Positions 1 through 8,127 of a DNA stretch of 29,555 nt are shown here, in pieces. Location of the stretch: NCBI GenBank assembly GCA_039187315.1, contig JBCCZQ010000039.1, forward strand, positions 1 through 29,555, given 5' to 3'. Numbering within the stretch: position 1 is the stretch's first letter; the number at the start of each line of letters is the position of its first letter. The notes beneath the pieces are model-generated. The model searched no databases. It had not been told where the DNA came from and saw only the letters and a list, made by a program, of their open reading frames with translations. Position numbers and translations under genes: made by a program. The DNA comes from JANQQZ01 sp039187315 (GTDB lineage Bacteria > Planctomycetota > Phycisphaerae > Phycisphaerales > UBA1924).

Positions 1-746
1 AGGACGCGCTCGGCCTCGCCGGCCAGGACGAAGTACATGCCCGCGGTAGCGATCGCCAGCGCAAACAGGCCCGCGAGGGTCTTGATAGAGAACCCGACGG
101 AGAGGATGTTGATCTGCGGGATCGTTTTCATCAGGACCCCGCTCGCCACGGTCTCCACGACCATGATCGCAACGACCGGCATGGCGACTCGGAACGCGAT
201 CTCGAAGCCGGAAGACAGCATCCCCACGCTCAGCTCCAGAGGGATAGATGTGAGCGTCATCCCGCCAAGCGGGACGTGGTCATACGTGTTCATCATGGCG
301 ACGAAGATCGCCTCCAGCCCGCCGAGTGAGATGTAGACCGCCAGCGCAGAGAAGAACATGAGCTGGTCGACCACGCCGGTATCGGTCTCGAACTCTGGGT
401 TGAAGACCTGGGCGAGGCCGAGGCCCATCTGCTGGCCCATGATCTGACCCGCGACCTGTGCCGCGACGATCGGCAGACTCGCGACGAACCCGATCGCCGC
501 GCCGATCAGGGTCTCCGTGACCATCAGCTGACCGAGCGTGACGAGGCTGAGGTTCAGGGGCTGCTGCCACTCGACAGCCAAGCCTGGATACACCGCGGCC
601 GCGAGCATGAACACGAGCGCGATCTTGGCCTGACGCGGGACCGCAGCGCCGGCGAGCACAGGGCTGAACAGCAGCAATCCTGAGAGCCGGAACGCGACTA
701 CGAGCATGCCCAGGCCGTGGGTGATCAGCACCTCGACGTCCAGCAT
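1..746 (-). CDS. fliR: Flagellar export gate protein FliR (partial, C-terminus off the left edge)
   Basis: FliR is an inner-membrane subunit of the FliPQR export gate of the flagellar type III secretion system. My translation from the ATG at 746 gives 248 residues of a very hydrophobic protein with several membrane segments. It contains the family's PQINILSVGFSIK-type stretch near residues 213-225 and an FNPEFET element in mid-protein. FliR is usually about 260 residues, so only the last few are missing. Its ATG overlaps the fliQ stop codon by one base (TGATG), which implies translational coupling. The usual next gene in such operons is flhB, but that lies outside the window. Confidence 0.95.
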   Translation of the reverse strand, partial: MLDVEVLITHGLGMLVVAFRLSGLLLFSPVLAGAAVPRQAKIALVFMLAAAVYPGLAVEWQQPLNLSLVTLGQLMVTETLIGAAIGFVASLPIVAAQVAGQIMGQQMGLGLAQVFNPEFETDTGVVDQLMFFSALAVYISLGGLEAIFVAMMNTYDHVPLGGMTLTSIPLELSVGMLSSGFEIAFRVAMPVVAIMVVETVASGVLMKTIPQINILSVGFSIKTLAGLFALAIATAGMYFVLAGEAERV

Positions 747-1021
747 CAGCCGCCCCCTACCGGGATGCCGAGCCAGAGCATGTCACCAGCGAACTGGACC
801 AGCCGCTGGAAGACCCACGGCGCCAGGAGCACCAGCACCGCCATCATCACGATGATCTTGGGAACGAACGTCAACGTCTGGTCCTGGATCGATGTGACCG
901 ACTGCACGATGCTGACGACCAAGCCGACCAGGATGCCGGCGCCCAGGATGGGCAGCACGATCTTGAGCGTCAGCAGGACCGTCGTCCGGACGAGGTCCAC
1001 CAGCGAGTCGTCGTAGGCCAT
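746..1021 (-). CDS. fliQ: Flagellar export gate protein FliQ
   Basis: A 91-residue protein of the usual FliQ length (about 89), with two long hydrophobic helices (about residues 14-38 and 54-74). It carries the typical SIVQSVTSIQDQTLTFVPK loop between them. FliQ sits with FliP and FliR in the export gate at the centre of the MS ring. The start is the ATG at 1021, preceded by a strong GGGGGGAG ribosome binding site. A longer in-frame reading to 1162 would overlap fliP and is rejected. fliQ starts 20 bases after the fliP stop and overlaps fliR by one base. Confidence 0.96.
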   Translation of the reverse strand: MAYDDSLVDLVRTTVLLTLKIVLPILGAGILVGLVVSIVQSVTSIQDQTLTFVPKIIVMMAVLVLLAPWVFQRLVQFAGDMLWLGIPVGGG

Positions 1022-1041
1022 GGCGCGCTCCCCCCGAACGT

Positions 1042-1986
1042 CTACCCGCTCCCGCCGAGCGCACCGGTCGCGTTCACAGCTGCGGCTGCGGTCGCGGAAA
1101 GCCGCGCCGAGCCCCCATCCTGCGCGAACGAGGCCAGCAGCCCACCGACCACCAGCTGCCACCCGTCAACGAGCACGAACAGCAGGAGCTTGAACGGCAG
1201 CGATATAAGCACCGGCGGGAGCATCATCATGCTCATCGAGATCAGGAGCGCAGCGATCACCATGTCGATCACCAGGAACGGCAGGTAGACGCGGAACCCC
1301 ATCAGGAACGCGGTCTTGAGCTCGCTGAGCATGAACGCCGGCACGAGCGTGACCATGTCGACATCGGCGCGGGTCAGATTCTCAGGCTCGGAGGTATCGA
1401 TGCCGCGGTAGTTCAGGACCATATAGAGGCTCGACCAGTTGCCGGTCGCCTCGATCTGATCGAACATGAAGTCTCGCATCGGCTGGCGGGACTTCTCCCA
1501 GAGTTCGTCGTAGGTACGGATCTCGCCACGGCTATAGGGGTCGAGCGCTTCTTCGTAGATCCGGTCGAACGTGGGCGCCATCACCAGCAGCGTCATGAAC
1601 AGCGCCAGCCCGGTCAGGACCTGCGGCGGTGGCAGGCTCTGCGTACCGAGCGCCTGGCGCACGAGGCCGAGGACGATCAGGATGCGCACGAAGCTGGTCG
1701 TCATCAGTAGGATCGCGGGCGCAAGCGTGATGACCGACAGCAGGATCATCACGTTGATCGCGGCCGACAGCCCGCCGCCATCGGACGAGTTGTCGGCACC
1801 CGAGCCGCCGGTGGGCAGCAACGCCCCAGCGTCGGCGAGCATCGACATCGGGTTCGCGCTGTCCGTCGGCGGCAAGAGCCCGCCTGCCGACAGCGGGTCG
1901 GCAGGCCCGAGCTGCGCCCGGGTTACGGACGCCAACGGAAGGGTGATCACCAGGACCGCCAAGAGCAGGGCCATCGGCGAGCGCAT
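1042..1986 (-). CDS. fliP: Flagellar export gate protein FliP, with N-terminal spacer
   Basis: FliP forms the pentameric core of the flagellar export gate. The 314-residue product starts with a clear signal peptide (cleavage probably after residue about 24, VTRA-QL). A low-complexity Gly/Ser/Pro spacer follows to about residue 75, then the FliP core: LLSVITLAPAILLMTTSFVRI, a GTQSLPPPQVL-type motif, and the closing LVPAFMLSELKTAF and MMMLPPVLISLPFKLLLFVLVDGW elements. FliP proteins are usually about 245 residues, so this one is longer at both ends (Ala/Gly-rich C-terminal tail after about residue 288). The ATG at 1986 overlaps the fliO stop by one base (TGATG). An ATG four codons in (1974) is a possible alternative. 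Confidence 0.96.
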   Translation of the reverse strand: MRSPMALLLAVLVITLPLASVTRAQLGPADPLSAGGLLPPTDSANPMSMLADAGALLPTGGSGADNSSDGGGLSAAINVMILLSVITLAPAILLMTTSFVRILIVLGLVRQALGTQSLPPPQVLTGLALFMTLLVMAPTFDRIYEEALDPYSRGEIRTYDELWEKSRQPMRDFMFDQIEATGNWSSLYMVLNYRGIDTSEPENLTRADVDMVTLVPAFMLSELKTAFLMGFRVYLPFLVIDMVIAALLISMSMMMLPPVLISLPFKLLLFVLVDGWQLVVGGLLASFAQDGGSARLSATAAAAVNATGALGGSG

Positions 1987-2657
1987 CAGCCCCGCCCCCC
2001 GAGCCGGCCGGTCAGACGCGCGAGCGGACCGCCGGCCCGCGTCAGATCGACGACCTCGATGCCGTCGCGCGCAGCGGACCGGCCACGACGGGTTGGAACG
2101 GGCTCGCTGACAGGCGCTGCGCCGCGGGTGAACTTGCTGATCTCTGCTTCGAACGACTTGTCACCCGTGGCCGTCCGGGCCAGGATGCCCGCGACCTCAT
2201 CGGGCTCCGTCACCTCGCAGAGCGTGCGGATCGTCGGCGGGGCGCCCACGCGAGCGCCGGCGGTCTGTGCGAGCAGCAATACCCGCGAGTCGAGCTTGAG
2301 CAGCAAGAGCGTCTGCCCGCGGCTGAGCGGGTACCGACCCAGCAGGTCGATCACGCCGGCTGGTGAGCGTGCGGTGTGCAGCCGACCCGCCATACCGCCC
2401 GCGCTGTTCGAGACCCAGCGGTAGCCCGCGGCGCAGACCACAGCAAGCGCGATGACCCCAGCGAGCGCAGCGATCGTCTGCGCGATCGACCCGGCCCCCG
2501 CGGGCTCTTCGGCCGTCACACCCAGGGGACGGGCCTCCTGCACGGGCGAGCCGCCCAGTTGCAGGAACTCCGTGGCGGCCGGCTGCGCCAGGGCAGCCCC
2601 TGCCGGCAGCAGCGCGAGCCATACGAAGACGAGTTGTGCTGCCCCCCGTCGATCCAC
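1986..2657 (-). CDS. fliO: Flagellar biosynthesis protein FliO
   Basis: FliO is a small membrane protein that helps assemble FliP. The product (223 residues from the chosen GTG at 2657) has an N-terminal signal-like segment (VWLALLPAGAALAQ), one later transmembrane helix (TIAALAGVIALAVVCAAGYRW), and a cytosolic FliO domain with VIDLLGRYPLSRGQTLLLLKLDSRVLLLAQT. It ends in an Arg-rich tail. I chose GTG 2657 because AGGA lies about five bases upstream and it places a normal n-region before the signal sequence. The GTG at 2711, just after the fliN stop, is the main alternative and would add 18 Arg-rich residues. The position between fliN and fliP is the classical one. Confidence 0.85.
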   Translation of the reverse strand: MDRRGAAQLVFVWLALLPAGAALAQPAATEFLQLGGSPVQEARPLGVTAEEPAGAGSIAQTIAALAGVIALAVVCAAGYRWVSNSAGGMAGRLHTARSPAGVIDLLGRYPLSRGQTLLLLKLDSRVLLLAQTAGARVGAPPTIRTLCEVTEPDEVAGILARTATGDKSFEAEISKFTRGAAPVSEPVPTRRGRSAARDGIEVVDLTRAGGPLARLTGRLGGRG

Positions 2658-2716
2658 GCCGTCCTGGCTCCCATCGGCCCGTCTCCGACGGGCGCCCCCC
2701 TCGTTGCCCACCCGCG

Positions 2717-3247
2717 TCAGCTCGGCTCGACGATGTCGGCGTCGAGGATCTCGTTGACACGCACACAAAAGTTGTCGTTGAGCACCAGCACCTCGCCGCG
2801 GGCGACGAGCCGCTCGTTGACGTAGACGTCGACAGGATCGCCCGCGAGCTTGTCGAGCTCGACGACCGCGCCCTGCGAGAGACGCAGGACATCCTCGATG
2901 AGCATCTTCGTCCGTCCGAGCTCGATCGTGACCTGGACATCAACATCCGAGAGCATGTCCAGGCCCTTGGGCGCACCGTCGGCGAGGGCAGCGTCGAACG
3001 AGGGCGGCACGAAGGCAGCCGCGGCGCCAACTACATCGGGCTGCCCGGCTTCTGCGCCGGCCTCTTGGCTGATGGCACCGACCGCCTCTTGAGCGGCCCG
3101 AAGAGCGTCCAGCGAGGCATCGTCGACACCCTCGTGTCCAAGCGGAGACCCGGCGGTATCTGTCTCGGATTCGGCCGGGGTTTCGGCCGCGGCCTGCGGG
3201 TTGGCATCAGGCTGGGCCTGGTCGTGTGCGTGCTGCTCGTCGGCCAT
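2717..3247 (-). CDS. fliN: Flagellar motor switch protein FliN
   Basis: FliN is part of the cytoplasmic C ring, which sets rotation direction and helps recruit the FliH/FliI export complex. The 176-residue product has an acidic, Ala/Pro/Gln-rich N-terminal half. A single C-terminal SpoA (SPOA/FliMN_C) domain spans about residues 95-172, with DVDVQVTIELGRTKMLIEDVLRLSQGAVVELD shortened here to its key features: VTIELGRT, the GAVVELDK turn, and VNERLVARGEV. The start is the ATG at 3247 (MADEQHAH). The reading frame stays open further upstream, but that part is Arg/Cys-rich and not FliN-like. No FliM or FliY CheC-like domain is fused to it, although no fliM precedes it. Confidence 0.93.
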   Translation of the reverse strand: MADEQHAHDQAQPDANPQAAAETPAESETDTAGSPLGHEGVDDASLDALRAAQEAVGAISQEAGAEAGQPDVVGAAAAFVPPSFDAALADGAPKGLDMLSDVDVQVTIELGRTKMLIEDVLRLSQGAVVELDKLAGDPVDVYVNERLVARGEVLVLNDNFCVRVNEILDADIVEPS

Positions 3248-3381
3248 GCTCGACTCCGTCGAACGCGCGGGAACCGCGCTGTAGGGCCAACGTCGGCTCG
3301 CGAGCCGAGATCCGTCCAATCCTGCGCATGCCGGGCGCGTGTGTGCGCAGATCGTGCGCACACAGCGGCCGTGCGGAGAGG
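3248..3381. other. fliL-fliN intergenic gap where fliM would be expected
   Basis: In many operons of this order fliM sits between fliL and fliN. Here only 134 bases separate the two genes. I see no FliM-like coding sequence on either strand. The gap holds a perfect inverted repeat (3340-3364) and further TGCGCA words. A GG-N10-GC spacing (TTGGACGGATCTCGGC, minus strand) is present, but its -12 half is poor and I do not call it a promoter. Confidence 0.7.
3340..3364. repeat. Perfect 9-bp inverted repeat (TGTGTGCGC / GCGCACACA)
   Basis: The arms at 3340-3348 and 3356-3364 are exact reverse complements with a 7-base loop. The element lies just after the fliL stop and before fliN on the minus strand. 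No run of T follows on either strand, so it does not look like a standard intrinsic terminator. It could be an mRNA processing or stability hairpin, or a protein-binding site. It shares the word TGTGCGCA with the hairpin in the fliE-fliF gap. Confidence 0.75.
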
Positions 3382-3912
3382 CTAGAAGTCCGCCGGGGCC
3401 CCGCGGAGCTTGGGGATCAGGACGCGGACGATGCGGTCCTCCTCGTCCTCGTCGGCACCGAAGACGTCCCGGAAATACGCGCCGAGCTTGCGTTTGAGGC
3501 TCTGGAGTTCCGGCTCGCGGAGCTGGGAGTGGGTCGCCTTGCGCACGATCGAGCCCACGCCGGCCAGGATCTCGGCGTTTCGGCTCTCAAGGACCTTCTG
3601 CACCGCTTCCTGGTTCTTCCGCTTGACGTTGACGAAGACCTCGCACTCCCACTGCCAGACGCGCCCGGTGTGCATGTTCTGGAAGCGGTCAGCGATGAGC
3701 TGGACCTCGACCAGTGCGTCGGGATCATCCTCAGGGTCGTACTCGATCTCGGCGGATGCCTCGCCTGTGCCGCCGCCGGAGAGCACGAGGAACGCGCCGA
3801 CGGCGACGACCTCGAGGGCCATCACGGCGGCGACAATCATCACCAGCTTCTTTGGCATGCCCCCAGAGGGTGCCTGCTCGGGTGCTTGCTCGGTTGTGGG
3901 CTCGTCGGCCAT
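3382..3912 (-). CDS. fliL: Flagellar basal body-associated protein FliL
   Basis: FliL is a single-pass inner-membrane protein that surrounds and supports the stator units. The 176-residue product has a hydrophilic N-terminus, one membrane helix (about residues 22-46, KKLVMIVAAVMALEVVAVG), and a periplasmic domain ending in a KRKLGAYFRDVFG and RIVRVLIPKL region, as in FliL. The ATG at 3912 is preferred because AGGAG lies eight bases upstream. A GTG three codons earlier overlaps that ribosome binding site. Its neighbours motA and motB upstream support a stator role. Confidence 0.9.
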   Translation of the reverse strand: MADEPTTEQAPEQAPSGGMPKKLVMIVAAVMALEVVAVGAFLVLSGGGTGEASAEIEYDPEDDPDALVEVQLIADRFQNMHTGRVWQWECEVFVNVKRKNQEAVQKVLESRNAEILAGVGSIVRKATHSQLREPELQSLKRKLGAYFRDVFGADEDEEDRIVRVLIPKLRGAPADF

Positions 3913-3946
3913 CGGACTCACTCCTGGGCTTCACGCCTTCTGGCGG

Positions 3947-4693
3947 TTATCGCTGGGTCGGGCTGGTGAAGTTCGGGTCGGGGTGCACATCGTCGGGGAG
4001 CACCTCGGTCATGATGATCTGGACGCGGCGGTTGGAGGCCATGGCGAGCGCATCGCCCGTCTTGACGCTCTTGGGTTCGGCGCTGCCGACAGCGGTGATG
4101 ACCAGCCGGCTGGACGCGATGCCCTCGAGCACGAGGAAGTCCTTGACGGCCTTGGCGCGCTGAAAGCTCATGGTCTCGAGGTCGCCCGCATTGGCGCGGT
4201 CCTCACGGCCGAAGGCATGGCCACGGATCTCGACCTTGAAGCGCAGGCCCTGGAGCTTGGGGACAACCTGGGAGGCGATGTACTGACGGCTGCTGCGCGT
4301 CAGGGTGGACCGGCCGGGCTCGAAGCCGATCTCGGTGCCCACCACGGTGCGCTGGCCTTCGGAGATATGGCTGGTAGTCGGGTCTGGCCCGGAGACCGAT
4401 GGTGAGCGGCTGTCCGCGGTGTTCACGTCCAAGGCCACACGGTTGACGAACTCGTCGAGCGTCGTGATCTGAGACTGGTTGGGAGGCGTGTCGGTATCGA
4501 TCTCGCCGATGCCACCCTGATAGCCGAAGGCTTCCTGGATCGACTTGATGACGTCCTGAAAATCGCGCTCCTGCTTGAGTTCGCTGAAGGCTGCGAGCAG
4601 GATGAAAAAGCAGAGCAGCAGCGACATGAGGTCGCCGTAGGTCACTACCCACTCCGGGATATCGCCGCCCTTTTTGGCGCGTTTCTTGGGCAT
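3947..4693 (-). CDS. motB: Flagellar motor stator protein MotB
   Basis: MotB anchors the stator to peptidoglycan and carries the ion-binding aspartate. The 248-residue product has a Lys-rich cytosolic start (MPKKRAKKGG) and one membrane helix at about residues 15-36 with the conserved Asp at 21 (VVTYGDLMSLLLCFFILL). A linker and a C-terminal OmpA-like peptidoglycan-binding domain follow (about 115-235, with VEIRGHAFG, SFQRAKAVKDFL and SNRRVQI). The start has a GGGAGG ribosome binding site about six bases upstream. It lies 20 bases after motA. The sequence alone does not let me decide proton versus sodium coupling. Confidence 0.96.
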   Translation of the reverse strand: MPKKRAKKGGDIPEWVVTYGDLMSLLLCFFILLAAFSELKQERDFQDVIKSIQEAFGYQGGIGEIDTDTPPNQSQITTLDEFVNRVALDVNTADSRSPSVSGPDPTTSHISEGQRTVVGTEIGFEPGRSTLTRSSRQYIASQVVPKLQGLRFKVEIRGHAFGREDRANAGDLETMSFQRAKAVKDFLVLEGIASSRLVITAVGSAEPKSVKTGDALAMASNRRVQIIMTEVLPDDVHPDPNFTSPTQR

Positions 4694-4713
4694 GGGGCCC
4701 TCCCGTTTGCGGG

Positions 4714-5484
4714 CTACGCGGCCTCGAGGACGGCGTCGCGCTGGTTCGGCGGGAGGAAGGTGGCGAGCTTGGCCTGGACGACGCGCGGGTTGTCGCCCGA
4801 CTGGATCGCCATGACGCCGGAGACGATGATCGTCTTGACAAGGACCTCCTCGGCGTCCTTGGCCGCGAGCTTCTCGGAGAACGGGCCGGCAAACAGGTTG
4901 GCAAGCATGGCGCCGTAGAGCGTGGTGATCAGCGCGACGGCCATGCCCGGGCCGATCGCGGCGGGATCGTCCATCGACTGGAGCATGAAGATCAGACCGA
5001 GCAGGGTGCCGATCATGCCGTAGGCCGGGGCGTACTTGGCGATAGCGTCGAGCATGCCCTTGCCCGCAGCGTGGCGGTCCATCAGGGCCTCGAGCTCGGT
5101 GTCCATGATGTCCTTGATCAGCTCGGGGTCGGTGCCGTCGACCGCCATCTTGATGCCTCGAACGATAAACGGATCTTTCATGTCGCCGGTCATGTTCTCG
5201 AGGCTGAGGATGCCCTCACGGCGCGCGAGCTCGGCGTACTTGACCAGATCCTTGATGATCTCGATCGGGTCGGGGGGCGAGGAGAAGATCGCCTGCATGA
5301 CGACCGTGTGGAGCTTGGTAATCCGCGCCAGGGGGAAGCACATGGTCACGGCGCCGATGGTGCCGATGAGCACCACGAAGATCGAGACGATGTCGATCAG
5401 CGCCAGCGGGTTGCCGCCGAAGACCACGCCGAGCGCGATGGCCGCGACGGCGACAACAAGACCGATGACCGTCCCGATATCCAA
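4714..5484 (-). CDS. motA: Flagellar motor stator protein MotA
   Basis: MotA is the four-helix stator subunit that couples ion flow to FliG. From the TTG at 5484 the protein is 256 residues and begins MDIGTVIGLVV, the usual MotA N-terminus. Helices three and four hold the family signature AYGMIGTLLGLIFMLQSMDDP and the MAVALITTLYGAMLANLFAGP segment. The cytosolic loop carries the ELARREGILSLE element. An AGGGGG ribosome binding site lies eight bases before the TTG. An in-frame TTG seven codons earlier (5505) would add residues not seen in the family. A rare TTG start may limit translation, but that is inference. Confidence 0.93.
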   Translation of the reverse strand: MDIGTVIGLVVAVAAIALGVVFGGNPLALIDIVSIFVVLIGTIGAVTMCFPLARITKLHTVVMQAIFSSPPDPIEIIKDLVKYAELARREGILSLENMTGDMKDPFIVRGIKMAVDGTDPELIKDIMDTELEALMDRHAAGKGMLDAIAKYAPAYGMIGTLLGLIFMLQSMDDPAAIGPGMAVALITTLYGAMLANLFAGPFSEKLAAKDAEEVLVKTIIVSGVMAIQSGDNPRVVQAKLATFLPPNQRDAVLEAA

Positions 5485-5622
5485 CGCCCACGCCCCCTGC
5501 GGCAACGCGGCCCGTCCGTGGGCCGCACATGAGCAAGGATCGGGCTTCGACAGGTTCCGCTTGAACGTGGGGAGCGGACGGACCGGGAATGCAACCGTCT
5601 GGCGCGGCCCAGGTCCGGGTGG

Positions 5623-5820
5623 CTAGTCGCGTGGTCGGTACACCCGGAGCCGCCGGCCGTAGTCGATCGCCCGTTCCAGCACGTCTCGCATGGGTTCTCG
5701 GACCACCATCCGGTCGCCGTTGATCAGCGTGATGATCGTGTCCGGCGTGGATTCGACGGTCTTGATCAGCTCCGCGTTGACGATGAACTCGGTCCCGTTG
5801 AGCCGGGTGACGCTGATCAT
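5623..5820 (-). CDS. flbD: Flagellar FlbD/SwrD family protein
   Basis: A 65-residue protein of the FlbD (SwrD) family, usually found between flgE and motA or fliL, as here. Visible features are the start MISVTRLNGTEFIVNAELI, the central TVESTPDTIITLINGDRMVV, and a C-terminal helix with the VLERAIDYGRRL pattern. In Bacillus subtilis the SwrD member raises flagellar motor torque. That role is known for that member only and is not shown here. GGAGG lies about eight bases before the ATG. It is a different family from the Caulobacter sigma-54 activator also called FlbD. Confidence 0.92.
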   Translation of the reverse strand: MISVTRLNGTEFIVNAELIKTVESTPDTIITLINGDRMVVREPMRDVLERAIDYGRRLRVYRPRD

Positions 5821-5845
5821 GCTTCGGGCCTCCGCGCCACGGGGA

Positions 5846-7603
5846 TTATCGGCCGAGTACGAGCAGCTGCTGGATGAGCTCGTCGCTGGTCCGGATGACC
5901 CGCGAAGCGGCCGAGTACCCGGTCGAGGCGAGGATCAGCTCGATGAATTCTTCGCCGAGATCGACATTGCTCGTCTCCAGCGCTCCAGAGACAACGCGGC
6001 CCGTGCCCTGCTGGAGAGGCTCGGCGACGATCGCCGGACCGGAGTTTGGGCCCGGCCGGTAGAGGTTCTGCTCGATCTCGACCAGCCCCTCCGGCACCGT
6101 GAAGTTGGCCAGCGCGACCTGGCCGAGGTCACGAATGAGTCCGTTGCTGAATGTGCCCGAGATGACGCCATCCGGAGAAACGGTGTAGCTGTTGAGGGTG
6201 CCGATGGGTACGCCGTCCTGGAAGGTGGAGACGACCGTGGATTCGGTATCGGCGAGCGATGTGATCCGGTCGCCGTCGGTGTTGAAGTTGAGTGCGAACG
6301 TCAACGGGCTCGCGGCTCCGGTGCCGTCACGGTCGAGGGTCACCGATGCGTTCTGTGGCTGGATGATCTGGCCGAAGTTATCGAATTCGATCAGGCCCGT
6401 CCCGATCGTTGGGCCGTTGGTCGTGTCATCGGGGCTCTCTGCGAAGTAGCGCCAGGTCGTACCCGTGTTGGTTTTGGAGTCGAGCGTGAGCCCGAGGTCA
6501 ACGCGGAGCGGCGTGCCCAGCGAATCGTAGACGGTGAAGGATGTCTTGACGCTCTCTCCGGCTGCGGAGGCTTGGCGTGTGACCAGGAACGGCTGCGATG
6601 CGAGCGAGCCGTCGCTGTTGAACACACGGATGTCTTCCCCGTTGATCTCGAGGTCGTTGACCTCGCCGGCGTTGCCGACAATCGAAATTTGCCCAGTGAG
6701 CGGATCGAGGGTACCGCCCGGCTGAGTGCCATCGTTGTTGGCACCGATCCCTGTCTGGATCCCGAGTGACTCGTTGATGAAGTCGAGATAGTCCTGAACG
6801 GTCGAGGCTGGCTGGATCTCGAAGCCCGTGCTGGCGACCTGTTGAGTCCCTTTCTCGACGCCATCGATCCGGATGGTCTGGCCCGCGCTGAACGCGGGCG
6901 CGCCCGATCCCGGAGCCGACGGGGATTCGATCTCGGTCAGCAGGCTTGTCGTCTCGAGCACGTTCGGGGCGGTGGGCGGCGTGGTGGCGCCGGCGATCAG
7001 GCTCAGCCCGAGCCCCCCGCTGCCGAGGAACGTGTGCGTCGATCCGCTCGACGCGACATCGCCCGAGGCGTCAAGATTGCCGGCGAGGTTGACCTCTGTG
7101 GTCGCCTCAGCGATGGTGAGATCGCCGACCGGGATATTTACCCGGCCGAGCTGCCCCTGCTGGATATTGAAGTTCTCGTCGACACCGTAGCCCTGAACAT
7201 AGTCTCCATCGATGGTGGTCAGGAAGTCCTCGCGGTCCGTGCGGAAATTGCCGACACGCGTATAGAACTGGTCGCCTCCGCGATCGACGACAAAGAACCC
7301 GTCACCCTCGATGGCCAGGTCGCGTGAGTCGCCGGTGCCGTTCAGCGAGCCGCTGGTCATGTTGCGCTGCGTGCCGCTGACGGTCACGCCCTGGCCGAAC
7401 TGCGTGGGGTTCGTGCCGCCGATGCTCGTGCCGGGTGCGGAGCCTTCGGAGACGGTGCGAGAGAGGGCGTTGGCGAAGTTCAGCCGGGCGGCCTTAAACC
7501 CGCTGGTGTTCACGTTCGAGATGTTGTTGCCGATCACATCGATGTTCCGGCTGCTGGCGTTGAGCCCGGAGAGCCCGATGAAGAGGCTGGTCGTGGATGC
7601 CAT
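5846..7603 (-). CDS. flgE: Flagellar hook protein FlgE
   Basis: FlgE builds the hook that joins rod and filament. The 585-residue product begins with the rod/hook signature (SLFIGLSGLNASSRNIDVIGNN followed by ISNVNTSGFK). It continues with the FlgE-type GDGFFVVDRGG and YTRVGNF motifs at about residues 100-120, and ends with the coiled-coil-forming C-terminus (EEFIELILASTGYSAASRVI, TSDELIQQLL). The central part (about 160-480) is a Gly/Ser/Thr-rich surface region, longer than in the roughly 400-residue enteric FlgE. An AGGTG ribosome binding site precedes the ATG. No sigma-54-like element was found in the 62-base gap upstream. Confidence 0.95.
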   Translation of the reverse strand: MASTTSLFIGLSGLNASSRNIDVIGNNISNVNTSGFKAARLNFANALSRTVSEGSAPGTSIGGTNPTQFGQGVTVSGTQRNMTSGSLNGTGDSRDLAIEGDGFFVVDRGGDQFYTRVGNFRTDREDFLTTIDGDYVQGYGVDENFNIQQGQLGRVNIPVGDLTIAEATTEVNLAGNLDASGDVASSGSTHTFLGSGGLGLSLIAGATTPPTAPNVLETTSLLTEIESPSAPGSGAPAFSAGQTIRIDGVEKGTQQVASTGFEIQPASTVQDYLDFINESLGIQTGIGANNDGTQPGGTLDPLTGQISIVGNAGEVNDLEINGEDIRVFNSDGSLASQPFLVTRQASAAGESVKTSFTVYDSLGTPLRVDLGLTLDSKTNTGTTWRYFAESPDDTTNGPTIGTGLIEFDNFGQIIQPQNASVTLDRDGTGAASPLTFALNFNTDGDRITSLADTESTVVSTFQDGVPIGTLNSYTVSPDGVISGTFSNGLIRDLGQVALANFTVPEGLVEIEQNLYRPGPNSGPAIVAEPLQQGTGRVVSGALETSNVDLGEEFIELILASTGYSAASRVIRTSDELIQQLLVLGR

Positions 7604-7665
7604 GATGGTTCACCTAGCTGTGAATGGGCTTGTATCGCCCGGTTCGGTTCAAACAAACAACGGGA

Positions 7666-8127
7666 TCAGGCATCGCGCTCGGCCAGAAGGCTCCTGATGT
7701 CTGCGTTGTCCGCGTGCCAGTTGTCGAGACCTGTGTGCGCCCCGGGCGCTTCGGCAGGTGCGAATAAGAAGCTGTCGATCAGCGTGAGCGACTCTGCGGT
7801 CTGGTCGACAGTCCCCGTGATCTCACGTGCGGTGACGTCGAGCTCGTACGCCTTACCGTCGAGCATGATGACGGCCGTGGAAGCCCCCTGCGATGCCGCG
7901 CGGTCCGCGGCTACGGCGAGACGATCGAGCTGCGTCTGATCGAGCGAAACGCCGGCGCCTTCCCGCACCGAGACGGGCAGGCCCGTCGGCTGTACACCCG
8001 CCTGCGCCTTACCGAGCAGCTCGGCGAAGGGTGTCGCGTCGCCGATGCCGGTGACACGGCTCACAGACTTGACAGCGCCCGCCGCCGCGCCGATCAGGCC
8101 GAGCATATCGATCGGCGAACCCGTCAC
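7666..8127 (-). CDS. TIGR02530-like flagellar operon protein
   Basis: A 153-residue protein between flgD and flgE, the place where TIGR02530 (flg_new, DUF3766) members are found in other bacteria. The middle part matches what I know of that family: a run like VSLDQTQLDRLAVAADRAAS, then GASTAVIMLDGKAYELDV, then an ITGTVD end. After that a tail of about 40 residues looks specific to this lineage. The molecular role of the family is not established to my knowledge; a hook assembly accessory is a guess from position. It starts at a GTG (8127) overlapping the flgD stop by four bases (GTGA). There is no signal peptide or membrane helix. Confidence 0.75.
   Translation of the reverse strand: MTGSPIDMLGLIGAAAGAVKSVSRVTGIGDATPFAELLGKAQAGVQPTGLPVSVREGAGVSLDQTQLDRLAVAADRAASQGASTAVIMLDGKAYELDVTAREITGTVDQTAESLTLIDSFLFAPAEAPGAHTGLDNWHADNADIRSLLAERDA

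Noticed and set aside
3248..3361. An extended fliN start adding 38 residues
   Set aside because: The added residues are Arg/Cys-rich, cross the inverted repeat, and are not FliN-like; the ATG at 3247 gives a normal protein.
5530..5560. A TTGCT box before motA (minus strand AAGCCCGATCCTTGCT) that resembles a sigma-54 site
   Set aside because: The -24 GG is replaced by AG, and this position is close to invariant in sigma-54 promoters.
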